The notes below the pieces were generated by a model. That model was not told the DNA's origin. It searched no databases and worked only from the letters and a program-made list of their open reading frames with translations. Both the position numbers and the translations under genes were made by a program. From contig NZ_BAQK01000028.1 of NCBI RefSeq assembly GCF_025994435.1, forward strand, positions 1 to 34,686: a stretch of DNA of 34,686 nt, read 5' to 3'. The stretch comes from Gluconacetobacter johannae (GTDB lineage Bacteria; Pseudomonadota; Alphaproteobacteria; Acetobacterales; Acetobacteraceae). Shown piece after piece: positions 15,551 through 23,953 of this stretch. How positions within the stretch are numbered: the stretch's first letter is position 1; every line of letters begins with the position of its first letter.

Positions 15551-16528
15551 TCAGAAACGCGCCAGCGCCGATCCCCATGTCAGGCCGCCGCCCAGCGCCT
15601 CCATCAGCACCAGGTCGCCCTTGCGGATGCGCCCGTCGCGGACGGCCTCGTTCATCGCCAGCGGGATCGACGCCGCCGACGTGTTCGCATGGCGGTCCAC
15701 GGTGACGACCACCCGTTCGGGCGGCAGTTCCAGCTTGCGCGCGACACCCTCGATGATCCGCAGATTGGCCTGGTGCGGCACCAGCCACGACACGTCGGCG
15801 TAGGTCAGGCCATGGGCGGCCAGCACTTCATCGACCGAGTCCGACAGCTTGGCCACGGCATGGCGAAACACGTCGCGCCCGCGCATGCGTAGGAAGCCGC
15901 TACTTTCCCGCCGGCCCACCGCGCCGTCGACATAGAGCAGATCGCCGGTGGTACCGTCCGAATGCAGGTGGGTCGAGAGGATGCCCTCAGGCCCCGGCCC
16001 CTCCGCCGCCGTCAGCAGAACCGCCCCGGCGCCATCGCCGAACAGAACGCAGGTCCCCCGATCGGACCAGTCGATGATACGCGAATAGACCTCGCTGCCG
16101 ATCACCAGGATTTTCTCGACCTGGCCACTGCGGACCAGGGCATCGGCCGTGGACAGGGCGTAGACGAAACCCGAGCAGGCCGCCGCGATATCGAATCCGA
16201 ACCCGCCGCGCAGGCCCAGTTCGGACTGCACCCTGACGGCCGTAGCGGGAAAGGCCTGGTCGGGGGTGCTGGTGGCGACGATGATCGCATCGACATCCGC
16301 CGCCGACACCCCGGCATATTCCAGCGCGCGGGACGCCGCCGCGGCCGCCATGCTGACCGCACTGTCGTTCGGCCCGGCAATATGCCGCTGGGTGATCCCG
16401 GTGCGGGCGCGAATCCACTCGTCCGACGTGTCGAGGCGCGCCGCCAGCTCGTCATTGGTCACGATCCGGTCTGGCAGATAACCACCAAACCCGACCATAA
16501 GCGAACGTCTCGCCATCATTCCCATCAT
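15551..16528 (-). CDS. fabH: Beta-ketoacyl-ACP synthase III
   Basis: 325 residues. It condenses acetyl-CoA with malonyl-ACP to start fatty acid synthesis in the cytoplasm. The catalytic triad is Cys118 in AAACSG, His252 in PHQAN and Asn282 in HANTSAA. The GFGGYLPDRIVTN start, RTGI motif and final EALGGGLTWG are typical. The first residues are MMGMMARR; I kept the ATG at 16528, but 16516 is almost equally likely. It follows plsX by 90 bases, a normal pairing that joins fatty acid and phospholipid initiation. It is followed by ihfA after 69 bases, which has its own promoter. Confidence 0.96.
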   Translation of the reverse strand: MMGMMARRSLMVGFGGYLPDRIVTNDELAARLDTSDEWIRARTGITQRHIAGPNDSAVSMAAAAASRALEYAGVSAADVDAIIVATSTPDQAFPATAVRVQSELGLRGGFGFDIAAACSGFVYALSTADALVRSGQVEKILVIGSEVYSRIIDWSDRGTCVLFGDGAGAVLLTAAEGPGPEGILSTHLHSDGTTGDLLYVDGAVGRRESSGFLRMRGRDVFRHAVAKLSDSVDEVLAAHGLTYADVSWLVPHQANLRIIEGVARKLELPPERVVVTVDRHANTSAASIPLAMNEAVRDGRIRKGDLVLMEALGGGLTWGSALARF

Positions 16529-16618
16529 TCCAAACCCGGCGCCGGGCCATCACCAGCTCTGCCGTGAGACGCACACGGGGCGCCTGTCCGGCCTATGCCC
16601 TGTCGGCCCATTCCGACG

Positions 16619-17716
16619 TCAACTGACCACCGCGACCGCAGGCTGATCCTTCCCGGCGCCTGGCCGCAGGGCCGTAAGCGCCCCCATCCGCGACAGTCGT
16701 TCGCGTATGCTTTCGTTGAACCGGTGCGTCACCATATCCATGGCAACATCGACGGCCGATGCAAAGCCTTCGGCGTCGGTCCCGCCATGCGATTTGACCA
16801 CGACACCATTGAGCCCGACGAATACCGCCCCGTTATAACGACGCGGATCCAGCCACTCGCGCATGCGGTTCAGGCCCGGCCGCACCAGCAGATAACCCAG
16901 CTTGGCCAGCAGGCCGGACCGGAAGACCTGGCGCAGCAGGACGAATGACATCTTCAGTGCGCCCTCGCCGGTCTTCAGCGCGACATTGCCGGTGAACCCG
17001 TCGGTGACGACCACGTCGGTGGTGCCGGCCGTAATATCGTGCCCTTCGACAAACCCATGGAACTGGGGCGCGAGCGGGCTGTTACGCAGGATTTCGGCGG
17101 CCTGACGCAGTTTTTCGTCGCCCTTCAGCTCCTCGGAGCCGACATTCAGCAACCCGATCGTCGGCGCCGTCAGGCCCAGCACGGCCTTGGCGAAGGCTTC
17201 GCCCATCACGGCGAATTCGACCAGGTTGCGCCAGTCGCACGCCATGTTGGCGCCCAGGTCCAGCATCACCACATCGCCCTTGGTCGTCGGGCTGATGGCG
17301 GCCATGGCCGGGCGGGAAATGCCGGGAAGCGTCTTGATGACGATCTTGGCCAGCGCCAGCATCGCGCCGCTGTTGCCGGCCGACACCACGCCCCGGGCCT
17401 CGCCCTGGGCCACGGCGTCCATGGCCAGCCGCATGGAGGAGTCGCGCAGGCGCAGCGCCGCTGTCGGCTTCATGTCCATCGGAACGGCTGCCGCCGCCGG
17501 ACGGACCGTGCAGATCGCCGCCGCCTTGGGGTGACGGGCCAGCTGCTCGCGCAGCCGGTCCTCATCCCCGATCAGCAGGATCCGGGCCGAAGGGTGCCTG
17601 TCGGCCGCGATCGCCAGACCAGCCACCACAACTTCCGGGCCACCGTCCCCGCCCATGCCGTCTATGGCCAGCGTGAAGGGCTCGGCCTCGGAAAAAGAGG
17701 AACCTGTCTCGCTCAT
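16619..17716 (-). CDS. plsX: Phosphate acyltransferase PlsX
   Basis: 365 residues from the ATG at 17716, preceded by AGAAGG. PlsX converts acyl-ACP and phosphate into acyl-phosphate, the donor for PlsY in membrane phospholipid synthesis; it is a peripheral membrane enzyme. Visible landmarks are IDGMGGDGGPE near the N-terminus, SAGNSGAMLALA, LDLGAN, GLLNVGSEELKG and VVTDGFTGNVALKTGEG. Length and order agree with the family. It lies between rpmF and fabH in the conserved yceD-rpmF-plsX-fabH order, 120 bases after rpmF. Confidence 0.96.
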   Translation of the reverse strand: MSETGSSFSEAEPFTLAIDGMGGDGGPEVVVAGLAIAADRHPSARILLIGDEDRLREQLARHPKAAAICTVRPAAAAVPMDMKPTAALRLRDSSMRLAMDAVAQGEARGVVSAGNSGAMLALAKIVIKTLPGISRPAMAAISPTTKGDVVMLDLGANMACDWRNLVEFAVMGEAFAKAVLGLTAPTIGLLNVGSEELKGDEKLRQAAEILRNSPLAPQFHGFVEGHDITAGTTDVVVTDGFTGNVALKTGEGALKMSFVLLRQVFRSGLLAKLGYLLVRPGLNRMREWLDPRRYNGAVFVGLNGVVVKSHGGTDAEGFASAVDVAMDMVTHRFNESIRERLSRMGALTALRPGAGKDQPAVAVVS

Positions 17717-17836
17717 GCGTGCCTTCTGCCGGGAGAGAACCAAATACGCAAGACCGTCACGGATATCGTGTCAAAGCCGGCGGCGCGACCGCTTGCATCC
17801 GGTCACGCCACCCGCCTTCGGTCCTGCGTCGTCCGG

Positions 17837-18040
17837 TCAGGCCCGGACGGCGGTCTTGAGCGTCTTGCCCGCCGCAACGACCTCACGGCCGTCATAGTGC
17901 CCGCAATGGCTGCAGACATGGTGCGGACGCTTCAGTTCGCCGCAATTCGCGCATTCGGCATGGGCCTCGACGCGCAGCGCCTCATGGCTGCGACGCATGC
18001 CCCGACGGGACGGCGAGGTTTTTCTCTTGGGTACAGCCAT
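17837..18040 (-). CDS. rpmF: 50S ribosomal protein L32
   Basis: 67 residues. Starts MAVPKRKTSPSRRGMRRSHEAL, as L32 does. A four-cysteine zinc ribbon (CANC...CSHC) is present, so this is the zinc-binding C+ form. ATG at 18040 with GGAGGGG upstream. A candidate promoter lies in the 178-base gap to the DUF177 gene. Confidence 0.97.
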   Translation of the reverse strand: MAVPKRKTSPSRRGMRRSHEALRVEAHAECANCGELKRPHHVCSHCGHYDGREVVAAGKTLKTAVRA

Positions 18041-18124
18041 GGGCCTGGGCCCCTCCGTTCTGAGATCTTAACCGGGTTCCGCCATAGGCCGAGCCCCGAT
18101 CAGTTATCGGTAATTGAGGGGGGG

Positions 18125-18161
18125 CGTCTAGCAGACGGAAAGACATTCCGCAAGGCATGTC
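18125..18161 (-). promoter_or_regulatory. Candidate rpmF promoter with flanking dyad
   Basis: On the minus strand TTGCGG (18148-18153), 17-base spacer, TAGACG (18125-18130). Inverted half-sites GACAT (18142-18146) and ATGTC (18157-18161) flank the -35. A run of seven Cs (minus strand) follows the -10, where transcription would start. The box pair equals that of tRNA-Pro in style. Confidence 0.4.
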
Positions 18162-18218
18162 CTGCACCCCGTCGGGCATAGACGCCCCCAAGGTCAGTCG
18201 CGCGGCCAATCCGCCGGC

Positions 18219-18779
18219 TCAGTCCGCCGCCTTCTTCAACGCGGCCAGGGCCGCGAACGGACGTCGTGTCCCGCCATCGCCCTCCTCCTCCGGCAGCCCC
18301 TCCTCCGGCGCGGCGGGCGGAAGATCGACCTGCCCCACCCCCTCGGGCAGAACGCTGCCGGGCCGGCGGGGATAGGGGTCCAGGATCAGCGACAGCTCCT
18401 CGGCCGCCAGTTCGCCCAGGTCGATCATGTCGCGCTCGTAGGGGATTTCGTCCATGGCCTCGGGGTCCAGGGCCTCGTCTTCGCGGAAGCGTTCGGCCGG
18501 AACGAAGCGCGCGGCGAACGTTTCGGTCATCGCATCCTCGAACGGATCGGTCGTAATCACGCAGACCTGTTCGACGCAGGCGGCCAGCCAGCCTTCGGCC
18601 AGCACCTCGCCCTGGCGACCGGGCGTCAGCCGGTACCGGCAGGACAGGGCGCGTATGGCCGGCAGGCCGAACCGGGCGGCCAGGGCGGCGCATTCGTCCT
18701 GGTTCGCCTCGATCGTCATGTCCTTGCCCGACATGGCGATTCGACCAACCGCGATCCTGCGGGAAAATTCCGCGTCCAT
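18219..18779 (-). CDS. DUF177 (YceD-family) protein
   Basis: 186 residues, ATG at 18779 with AGGA upstream. YceD proteins are linked to rRNA or ribosome assembly and are almost always next to rpmF, as here. The core has LSCRYRLTPGRQGEVLAEGWL, cysteines around VEQVCVITTDPFE, an acidic stretch and the DLGELAAEELSLILDPYPRRPG motif typical of the family. The C-terminus is Pro/Glu-rich and ends RRPFAALAALKK, where the family usually has PFA.L..L. It is the first gene of the run leading to fabH. Confidence 0.9.
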   Translation of the reverse strand: MDAEFSRRIAVGRIAMSGKDMTIEANQDECAALAARFGLPAIRALSCRYRLTPGRQGEVLAEGWLAACVEQVCVITTDPFEDAMTETFAARFVPAERFREDEALDPEAMDEIPYERDMIDLGELAAEELSLILDPYPRRPGSVLPEGVGQVDLPPAAPEEGLPEEEGDGGTRRPFAALAALKKAAD

Positions 18780-18914
18780 TCCTGTTCAACTCCTCGATCG
18801 GCGCGCCGCATGACCGGCGCCCCGCGCCGCGCATCCGGGCATGATATTTGTCTATGATGGCGATGAAGAATTGACTTCGCCACCCCAATCGGGCACCCGA
18901 CGGAGACTTCTTTC
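18780..18914. promoter_or_regulatory. Divergent promoter region, DUF177 gene and bamE
   Basis: For the minus-strand operon a TATCAT -10 (18841-18846) sits 17 bases from a weak TCTTCA -35 (18864-18869). For bamE a TTGACT occurs at 18871-18876 without a good -10. GGAGA before 18915 is the bamE ribosome site. Confidence 0.35.
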
Positions 18915-19508
18915 ATGCAGCAGGATGCCCCACAGGCCATGCGGTCATCTCCGGACGTGACGCCGACCCTTCGCCCGATCCAGCGTCTTCTGCCGTGCGC
19001 GGTCGTCGGGCTCGGGCTTCTTCTGTCCGGCTGTGCGGTCTTCCAGTCGCGCCCCATTCCGCGCGGCTCGCTGATCGAGGCCGACGACTACGCTCAGCTC
19101 AAGCCCGGCGTCAGCACGCGCGGCGACACCATGGACCTTCTGGGGTCGCCGACCACCCGCGCGACATTCGACGACAACACATGGATCTATATTTCCATGA
19201 CGACGATGCCGACGCCGGTCAGCTTTCCAGGCATCCGCAAGCAGCAGGTCCTGGTGCTGAATTTCGACAATGGCGGCGTGCTGCGGAACATGCGGACCCT
19301 GAGCAAGGCGGACGCCCGCTATGTCGGGATGGAGCCGGACGTGACGCCGACACCGGGCACCAAGATCAACATCCTGCAGCAGATCCTGGGCAATGTCGGC
19401 CGCTACAACCCGATGAGCAACATGAACAGCACATTCGGCGGCAGCACCGGCCCGATGGGCAGCAACAACGGCCCCGGCCACGGGGGCTCGGGCAATACGC
19501 TGCCCTGA
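18915..19508 (+). CDS. bamE: BamE (SmpA/OmlA) outer membrane assembly lipoprotein
   Basis: 197 residues. A signal peptide ends in the lipobox LSGC, Cys40, so the protein should be lipidated and sorted to the outer membrane. There it would help the Bam complex insert beta-barrel proteins. The SmpA/OmlA domain spans about 50-135: RGSLIEADDYAQLKPGVSTR, then LLGSPTTRATFDDNTWIYIS and KQQVLVLNFDNGGVLRNM. Residues 165-197 are Gly/Asn/Ser/Met-rich and look disordered. The start is ATG 18915 (GGAGA upstream); the leader before the hydrophobic core is long, so an ATG at 18939 is possible. Converges on the kinase gene with a 12-base gap. Confidence 0.9.
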   Translation: MQQDAPQAMRSSPDVTPTLRPIQRLLPCAVVGLGLLLSGCAVFQSRPIPRGSLIEADDYAQLKPGVSTRGDTMDLLGSPTTRATFDDNTWIYISMTTMPTPVSFPGIRKQQVLVLNFDNGGVLRNMRTLSKADARYVGMEPDVTPTPGTKINILQQILGNVGRYNPMSNMNSTFGGSTGPMGSNNGPGHGGSGNTLP

Positions 19509-19520
19509 TCGGCGCACCCG

Positions 19521-20918
19521 TTACAGGGGCAGGACGATCCTGACCTGAAGCCCCCCCAGGCGACTGCCCTGCAGGGTAATGTCGCCGCCATGGGCGCGGA
19601 CGATGTCGCGCGCGATCGTCAGGCCCAGCCCGGTACCGCCGTCGCGCCCGCTCTCGAACGGGCGGAAGACGGCCTCCTGCTTGTCCGAGGCGATTCCCGG
19701 CCCGTCGTCGTCGACGCAGATGATGACTCCGCGCTCGTCGCGCCGGGCGCTCAACGCCACCCGGCCCCCATGCCGGCGGGCATTTTCCAGCAGATTGTCC
19801 AGCACGCGCCGGAACGCATCGGGGCGCAGCACCGCATCGACCGGTTTGGGAATGGACACCGACAGGATCACGCCGCCCGCGCGGCGGAAGGCGAAAGCGA
19901 CCTCGTCCAGCAACTGGCCGACATCGACCGGCACCGGGTTTTCCGCTCCCTCCCCCCGCGCGAAGGACAGGTAGCTTGCGATCATCCGTTCCATTTCCGC
20001 GACGTCGCCGACCATGTCGGCCACGTCGGCCTGAAGCTCCCCGGCGTCGATCGTCCCCTGCTGGGGAATCATCGCCAGCGACAGGCGCAGGCGCGTCAGC
20101 GGCGTACGCAAATCATGCGACACCCCGGCCAGGACGGCCGTCCTCTGCGCCACGAAACGAAATACCCGTTCCTGCATGCGGTTGAAGGCGATCGCGGCCT
20201 TGCGGACCTCCTGCGCGCCTTCGGGATGAATAGGTCCGATATCGCGCCCCAGCCCGAACAGTTCCGCCGCACGGGCCAGCCGCCGGATCGCGCGGACCTG
20301 ATTACGCATGAAGATGCTGGCGATCAGGAACAGCAGCAGCGTGCTGCCGACGCCCCATGCCACGAACAGCCAGATCGGCGCGACATCCAGCCGCTTGCGC
20401 GGCGCCCCGATATCCAGAACCCCGTCCGGCATCTGGATGCGGATATGGACCGTGTGTGGGTCGTCGATCCAGTCGATATAGGTCGGGCGGCCGATCGACG
20501 CCCCGAGCGCGTCCGCCAGGTCCTCGTCCATCGGGCCCAGCACGTGGGTGGACCCGGTGCGCCGCAGACGCTGTCCGGGATGCCAGATCATGTCCAGTTG
20601 CGTGCGTTCGCGCACCCGACGCGTGATCCACTCCCGGTCGCCCATGGCGTGATAGCGGTCCAGCAGATCCAGCGTCAGGACGATATCCGCCGTCACGCTG
20701 CCCGACAGGCGGCGCGAGACGACCTTCAGATAATTGCCGTAGAACAGCTCCAGCGAAATCCCCTGCGTCACCAGCAGCGGGATCAGGATAATCAGCAGGG
20801 TACGGCCCAGCAGCGACCGCGGCAGCACCCGGCGGACGGGACGATCCAGGCGGCGCTGCAGGCGCGACATGCGCGATGCCCCACCGCAATCGGCGGAACG
20901 TGGATCGAAAACAGCCAT
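19521..20918 (-). CDS. Membrane sensor histidine kinase, EnvZ-like
   Basis: 465 residues. Two membrane spans (about 41-60 and 183-205) enclose a periplasmic sensor of some 120 residues. Then come HAMP, a dimerisation domain with phospho-accepting His268 in GVSHDLRTPLTR, and the ATPase domain with DNLLENARRHGG, DDDGPGI and GTGLGLTIA. It should phosphorylate the OmpR-type regulator encoded just upstream (30-base gap). The stimulus is unknown. The ATG at 20918 has GGAAGG in front; Met17 is an alternative. No terminator is visible in the 12-base gap to the convergent bamE. Confidence 0.93.
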   Translation of the reverse strand: MAVFDPRSADCGGASRMSRLQRRLDRPVRRVLPRSLLGRTLLIILIPLLVTQGISLELFYGNYLKVVSRRLSGSVTADIVLTLDLLDRYHAMGDREWITRRVRERTQLDMIWHPGQRLRRTGSTHVLGPMDEDLADALGASIGRPTYIDWIDDPHTVHIRIQMPDGVLDIGAPRKRLDVAPIWLFVAWGVGSTLLLFLIASIFMRNQVRAIRRLARAAELFGLGRDIGPIHPEGAQEVRKAAIAFNRMQERVFRFVAQRTAVLAGVSHDLRTPLTRLRLSLAMIPQQGTIDAGELQADVADMVGDVAEMERMIASYLSFARGEGAENPVPVDVGQLLDEVAFAFRRAGGVILSVSIPKPVDAVLRPDAFRRVLDNLLENARRHGGRVALSARRDERGVIICVDDDGPGIASDKQEAVFRPFESGRDGGTGLGLTIARDIVRAHGGDITLQGSRLGGLQVRIVLPL

Positions 20919-20948
20919 CGTGCGCGCCTTCCGTCGTGCCGTGGGGCG

Positions 20949-21686
20949 TCAGACCCCCGGTTTCAGCACATAGCCCTTGCCGCGCACCGTCTGGAGGTAT
21001 CGCGGTTCGCGCGGATCGGGCTCGATTCGGCGGCGCAGGCGCGTCACCTGCACGTCCACCGCGCGTTCGCCGATTTCCTCCATGTCCAGGATCCGGGCGA
21101 TCTCGTCGCGCGACAGGGTTTCGTTCGGCCGGCGCGCCAGGACCGTCAGCAGGGCGACCTCGCCGCCCGTCAGGTGCACACTGCCCTCCGGCCCGTTCAA
21201 CAGGCCGCGCGCCGGGTCGAATTCCAGCCCGCCCAGGCGGACGACGCGCAGATTGTCCGACGGCGCGGGTGGGGTGAAGCGGCGCAGATGCGCCTTCAGC
21301 CGCAACAGCAGCTCCCGGGGCTCGAACGGCTTGCCCAGGTAATCGTCGGCGCCGGCCTCCAGCCCGGTGATCCGGTCCTCGGGGTCGCCGCGCGCCGTCA
21401 GCAGCAGGATCGGCAGTTCCTGCCCCTCCTGCCGCAGGGCCCGGGTCAGGTCCAGGCCGTTCTCGCCGGGCATGGTGACGTCCAGCACCATGGCGTCGGG
21501 CTGCATGAAGCCCAGCACCTGCCGCGCTTCGGCGGCCGAGGACGCGGCGCTGATGCGAAACCCCTGCTCCGTCAGATAGCGTTGCAGCAACCGTCGCAGG
21601 CGCGGATCGTCGTCCACCACCAGAATGTGCGCCCCTGCGATCGACCCATCCCGCGCCACGGCGTCCCGTTCGTCCGTCCCCATCAT
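20949..21686 (-). CDS. OmpR/PhoB-type response regulator, PetR-like
   Basis: 245 residues. The receiver domain (about 18-130) has the acidic pocket DDD, phospho-acceptor Asp69 in VLDVTMPG, and Lys119 in GKPFEP. The winged-helix output domain (about 145-242) ends RGKGYVLKPG. It is probably the partner of the downstream kinase. Its ATG overlaps the stop of the MarR-type gene (ATGA). A MarR-type gene coupled to an OmpR-type gene recalls petP-petR of Rhodobacter capsulatus, needed there for cytochrome bc1 expression; the match in order is seen, the function is inferred. Confidence 0.93.
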   Translation of the reverse strand: MMGTDERDAVARDGSIAGAHILVVDDDPRLRRLLQRYLTEQGFRISAASSAAEARQVLGFMQPDAMVLDVTMPGENGLDLTRALRQEGQELPILLLTARGDPEDRITGLEAGADDYLGKPFEPRELLLRLKAHLRRFTPPAPSDNLRVVRLGGLEFDPARGLLNGPEGSVHLTGGEVALLTVLARRPNETLSRDEIARILDMEEIGERAVDVQVTRLRRRIEPDPREPRYLQTVRGKGYVLKPGV

Positions 21687-22231
21687 CCCCTGCCCCGGCG
21701 TGAGCGTTCGCCCGTTGCGACGACGGCATCCAGCACACGTCGTGTCCTGTCGTCCATAAGACCCTGCATGACCCGGCGGAACCCCTCGATCGCTGCGGCG
21801 CCGACATCGCGATACACGCCCATCAGCTTTTCGCGCTGCACATCGAACAATTGCCGCTCGACCCCGGCGCCGGAGGGCGTCAGGTGCAGCAGCCGCTGCC
21901 GCCGGTCCCGGCGCCCGACCTCCTGGCGCACATAGCCCCGCGCCTGCAGATCGCCCAGCGCGCGGCCAAGGCTCTGCTTGGTGATGCCCAGCAGCTCCAG
22001 CAATTCGCCCACCGCGATTCCGGGGTGGCGTCCGACCATCTGCAGGATGCGATGATGCGCGTGGCCCAGCCCCAGCGCCTCCAGCAGGGGGGTGGCCACC
22101 GAATCGAAATCGCGCCAGGCCAGGATCATCAGTTCCTGGGCCTGGCGCATTTCCTCCTCGCGCAGGAACAGCAGGCCGCTGCCGGCCCCTGCCGCACCGG
22201 CCCGTCGCGGCGCGCCCGCCTGGTCGCTCAC
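21683..22231 (-). CDS. MarR-family regulator, PetP-like
   Basis: 182 residues from a GTG at 22231 (preceded by GGGATGG, 17 bases after the COQ9 stop). I prefer it to the ATG at 22150 because LLFLREEEMRQAQEL before that ATG resembles the N-terminus I associate with PetP. The winged helix-turn-helix is clear: AHHRILQMVGRHPGIAVGELL, then LGITKQSLGRALGDLQARGYV and the wing GRRDRRQRLLHLTPSG. It should bind DNA as a dimer; ligand and targets are unknown. The stop overlaps the response regulator start. Confidence 0.9.
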   Translation of the reverse strand: MSDQAGAPRRAGAAGAGSGLLFLREEEMRQAQELMILAWRDFDSVATPLLEALGLGHAHHRILQMVGRHPGIAVGELLELLGITKQSLGRALGDLQARGYVRQEVGRRDRRQRLLHLTPSGAGVERQLFDVQREKLMGVYRDVGAAAIEGFRRVMQGLMDDRTRRVLDAVVATGERSRRGRG

Positions 22232-22248
22232 GCTGCCATCCCGCCGGT

Positions 22249-22869
22249 TCAGGCTGTCCGTCCCGAAAGAAGACGCTGCTTCATGCGCCCGAAACGCGCG
22301 ACCCGCGCCAGCCTGCGGTCCAGGAAGGCCGCAACCGCCGCCATATCGTCGCCCCGGGCCAGCCAGAACAGCAGGACCTGCACATAGATCGCGGCCAGCG
22401 TGGCCCGCTTGGTGTACCAGGCCGTCCCCTCGGCCCGATCCCCGGCGGCCTCCCAGATCGCATCCACGCTCCGGGCCAGCGTACGGGCCAGCACGTGGCC
22501 CCTCCCCGGCACCAGCAGCACGGCCAGCGCGCGGCGAAAGGCGGCCCGGTCGGGGGCGATCCGTTCCAGGCGCAGCAGCATGACCGCCCGGACCCGGCGG
22601 CTCAGTCGCGGCTCGTCCAGGTCGCGCGCGACCTCGATCATGTCCCGGTCGATCCGATCGAACCAGGCTTCGACCAGATCCACGGCCCCGCCAGGAAACA
22701 GCAGGTCGGCATCCGGCCCCGCGACAGCCCGCAGGATCGCGATGCTCCACCCCGCCCGCCCCGCCACGGGGGCGATGCACTCCAGCGCCGCGTCGCGCGC
22801 GGCGCTGCGTTCCGGCCTGCCCGGCGCCAGGCAGGCGGCGGCGCAGCCGGCCATCCGCGTTCCGATCAT
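22249..22869 (-). CDS. COQ9-family protein
   Basis: 206 residues. The C-terminal two thirds match COQ9: LFPGGAVDLVEAWFDRIDRDM, VRAVMLLRLERIAP, and DAIWEAAGDRAEGTAWYTKRATLAAIY with the trailing LFWLARGDD. COQ9 is a TetR-like lipid-binding protein that presents the substrate to COQ7 in ubiquinone synthesis in mitochondria and alphaproteobacteria. The ATG overlaps the stop of def (ATGA), so the two are coupled. The MarR-type gene follows after 17 bases. Confidence 0.88.
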   Translation of the reverse strand: MIGTRMAGCAAACLAPGRPERSAARDAALECIAPVAGRAGWSIAILRAVAGPDADLLFPGGAVDLVEAWFDRIDRDMIEVARDLDEPRLSRRVRAVMLLRLERIAPDRAAFRRALAVLLVPGRGHVLARTLARSVDAIWEAAGDRAEGTAWYTKRATLAAIYVQVLLFWLARGDDMAAVAAFLDRRLARVARFGRMKQRLLSGRTA

Positions 22870-23396
22870 GCGCGTACTCCGTATCGCCCGATTTCCTCGT
22901 CGAAACCCATCTGCCCCAGATCCGTCATCCGCATCGGATAGAGAATACCATCCAGATGGTCATATTCATGCTGCAGGACATTCGCCAGGAACCCCGACGC
23001 CACGCCCTGCACCCTCTCGCCCTCGCGGTTCAGGCCCGAATAGGCAATGCGGGCATGACGCGGCACCAGGCCCCGCAGACCGGGAATCGACAGGCAGCCT
23101 TCGGGGCGCAACACGATCTCGTCATCGACCGGGTGCAGGACGGGATTTATCAGCACGCTGGTCCCGCACGGCGGGTCATCGGCGCCGGCGCTGCGCTCGG
23201 CGGGCACGCGATAGACGAACAGACGCCGCGAGACGTGCACCTGCGGCGCCGCCAGCCCGGCCCCGCGCGCGTCTTCCATCGTCTCGATCATGTCGTCGAT
23301 CAGGCGGGCGATGTCGGCCGACTGCGGGTCGGCGACCTCGTCCGCGCGGCGCAGCAACACCGGGTGCCCCATCCGGGCGATCTTGAGCAGGGTCAC
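22866..23396 (-). CDS. def: Peptide deformylase
   Basis: 176 residues from the GTG at 23396 (VTLLKIARMGHPVL). The enzyme removes the N-terminal formyl group from new proteins with a metal ion. The three motifs are GAGLAAPQ (45-52), EGCLS (99-103, metal Cys101) and QHEYDH (142-147, metal His143 and His147, catalytic Glu144). The tail LYPMRMTDLGQMGFDEE resembles the mitochondrial-type (PDF1A-like) branch more than the classical E. coli enzyme. There is no fmt beside it, so a second def next to fmt may exist elsewhere (inference). First gene of the run def-coq9-marR-ompR-kinase. Confidence 0.94.
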   Translation of the reverse strand: MTLLKIARMGHPVLLRRADEVADPQSADIARLIDDMIETMEDARGAGLAAPQVHVSRRLFVYRVPAERSAGADDPPCGTSVLINPVLHPVDDEIVLRPEGCLSIPGLRGLVPRHARIAYSGLNREGERVQGVASGFLANVLQHEYDHLDGILYPMRMTDLGQMGFDEEIGRYGVRA

Positions 23397-23529
23397 GGTA
23401 TCAGGCCATCCTCTGTCTTCGATTCGGGTCCGGCGCCCAGGGATTCGCTGCGGGACGACCCCGCGCCGGACGCAGGCGTGCAGTGCCAAAATAGTCTGCC
23501 CGAGTCCCCCGGGAAACGGGCGGAATGAT

Positions 23530-23559
23530 TTGTGTTTTCGCCGAAGCCCATGTTATAGG
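23530..23559 (+). promoter_or_regulatory. Candidate promoter of rpsU
   Basis: TTGTGT (23530-23535), 18-base spacer, TATAGG (23554-23559), about 105 bases before the rpsU start. The 268-base gap 23397-23664 must also hold the def promoter; a TATTTT (minus strand, about 23489-23494) is the best -10 I see for it. Confidence 0.4.
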
Positions 23560-23664
23560 TCCGCCCCACTCGGGAATCGCATGCAGGGCTGGGCTCTGCG
23601 GTCATCCCGCATAACGCATTTTCGTGGCCGGCCAGGACAGCCACAAGCAGGAGTTGACGACCAA

Positions 23665-23868
23665 GTGCAGGTTCTCGTTCGCGACAACAATGTCGACCAG
23701 GCTCTCAAGGCGCTCAAGAAGAAGATGCAGCGTGAAGGCATCTTCCGCGAAATGAAGCTGCGTCGCCATTACGAAAAGCCCTCCGAGCGCAAGGCGCGCG
23801 AGGCTGCCGAAGCCGTTCGCCGCGCGCGCAAGATGGAGCGCAAGCGTCTGGAGCGCGAAGGGTTCTAA
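23665..23868 (+). CDS. rpsU: 30S ribosomal protein S21
   Basis: 67 residues from a GTG at 23665 with GGAG 12 bases upstream. VQVLVRDNNVDQALKALKKKMQREG is the standard S21 N-terminus, followed by the very basic helix (RRHYEKPSERKAREAAEAVRRARK). It binds the 16S rRNA 3' domain near the anti-Shine-Dalgarno region. The open frame continues far upstream, but that part is non-coding by composition. Ends 23 bases before a strong terminator. Confidence 0.96.
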   Translation: MQVLVRDNNVDQALKALKKKMQREGIFREMKLRRHYEKPSERKAREAAEAVRRARKMERKRLEREGF

Positions 23869-23891
23869 TCTGCACCTTCGGGTCAGTTCCC

Positions 23892-23929
23892 AAAAAAAGG
23901 CCGGCATCCCCAGGATGCCGGCCTTTTTT
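23892..23929. terminator. Bidirectional Rho-independent terminator, rpsU and S9 peptidase
   Basis: Perfect 11-bp stem (23899-23909 with 23913-23923), CCA loop, six Ts on the right and seven As on the left. It serves rpsU on plus and the convergent peptidase gene (stop at 23954) on minus. Confidence 0.95.
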
Positions 23930-23953
23930 ATTGTGCCCTGCCCCGGCTGGCCC

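Noticed and set aside
19590..21935. 781-codon plus-strand open frame opposite the kinase and regulator genes
   Set aside because: Spans two well-supported genes and their junction on the other strand; composition is that of a shadow frame.
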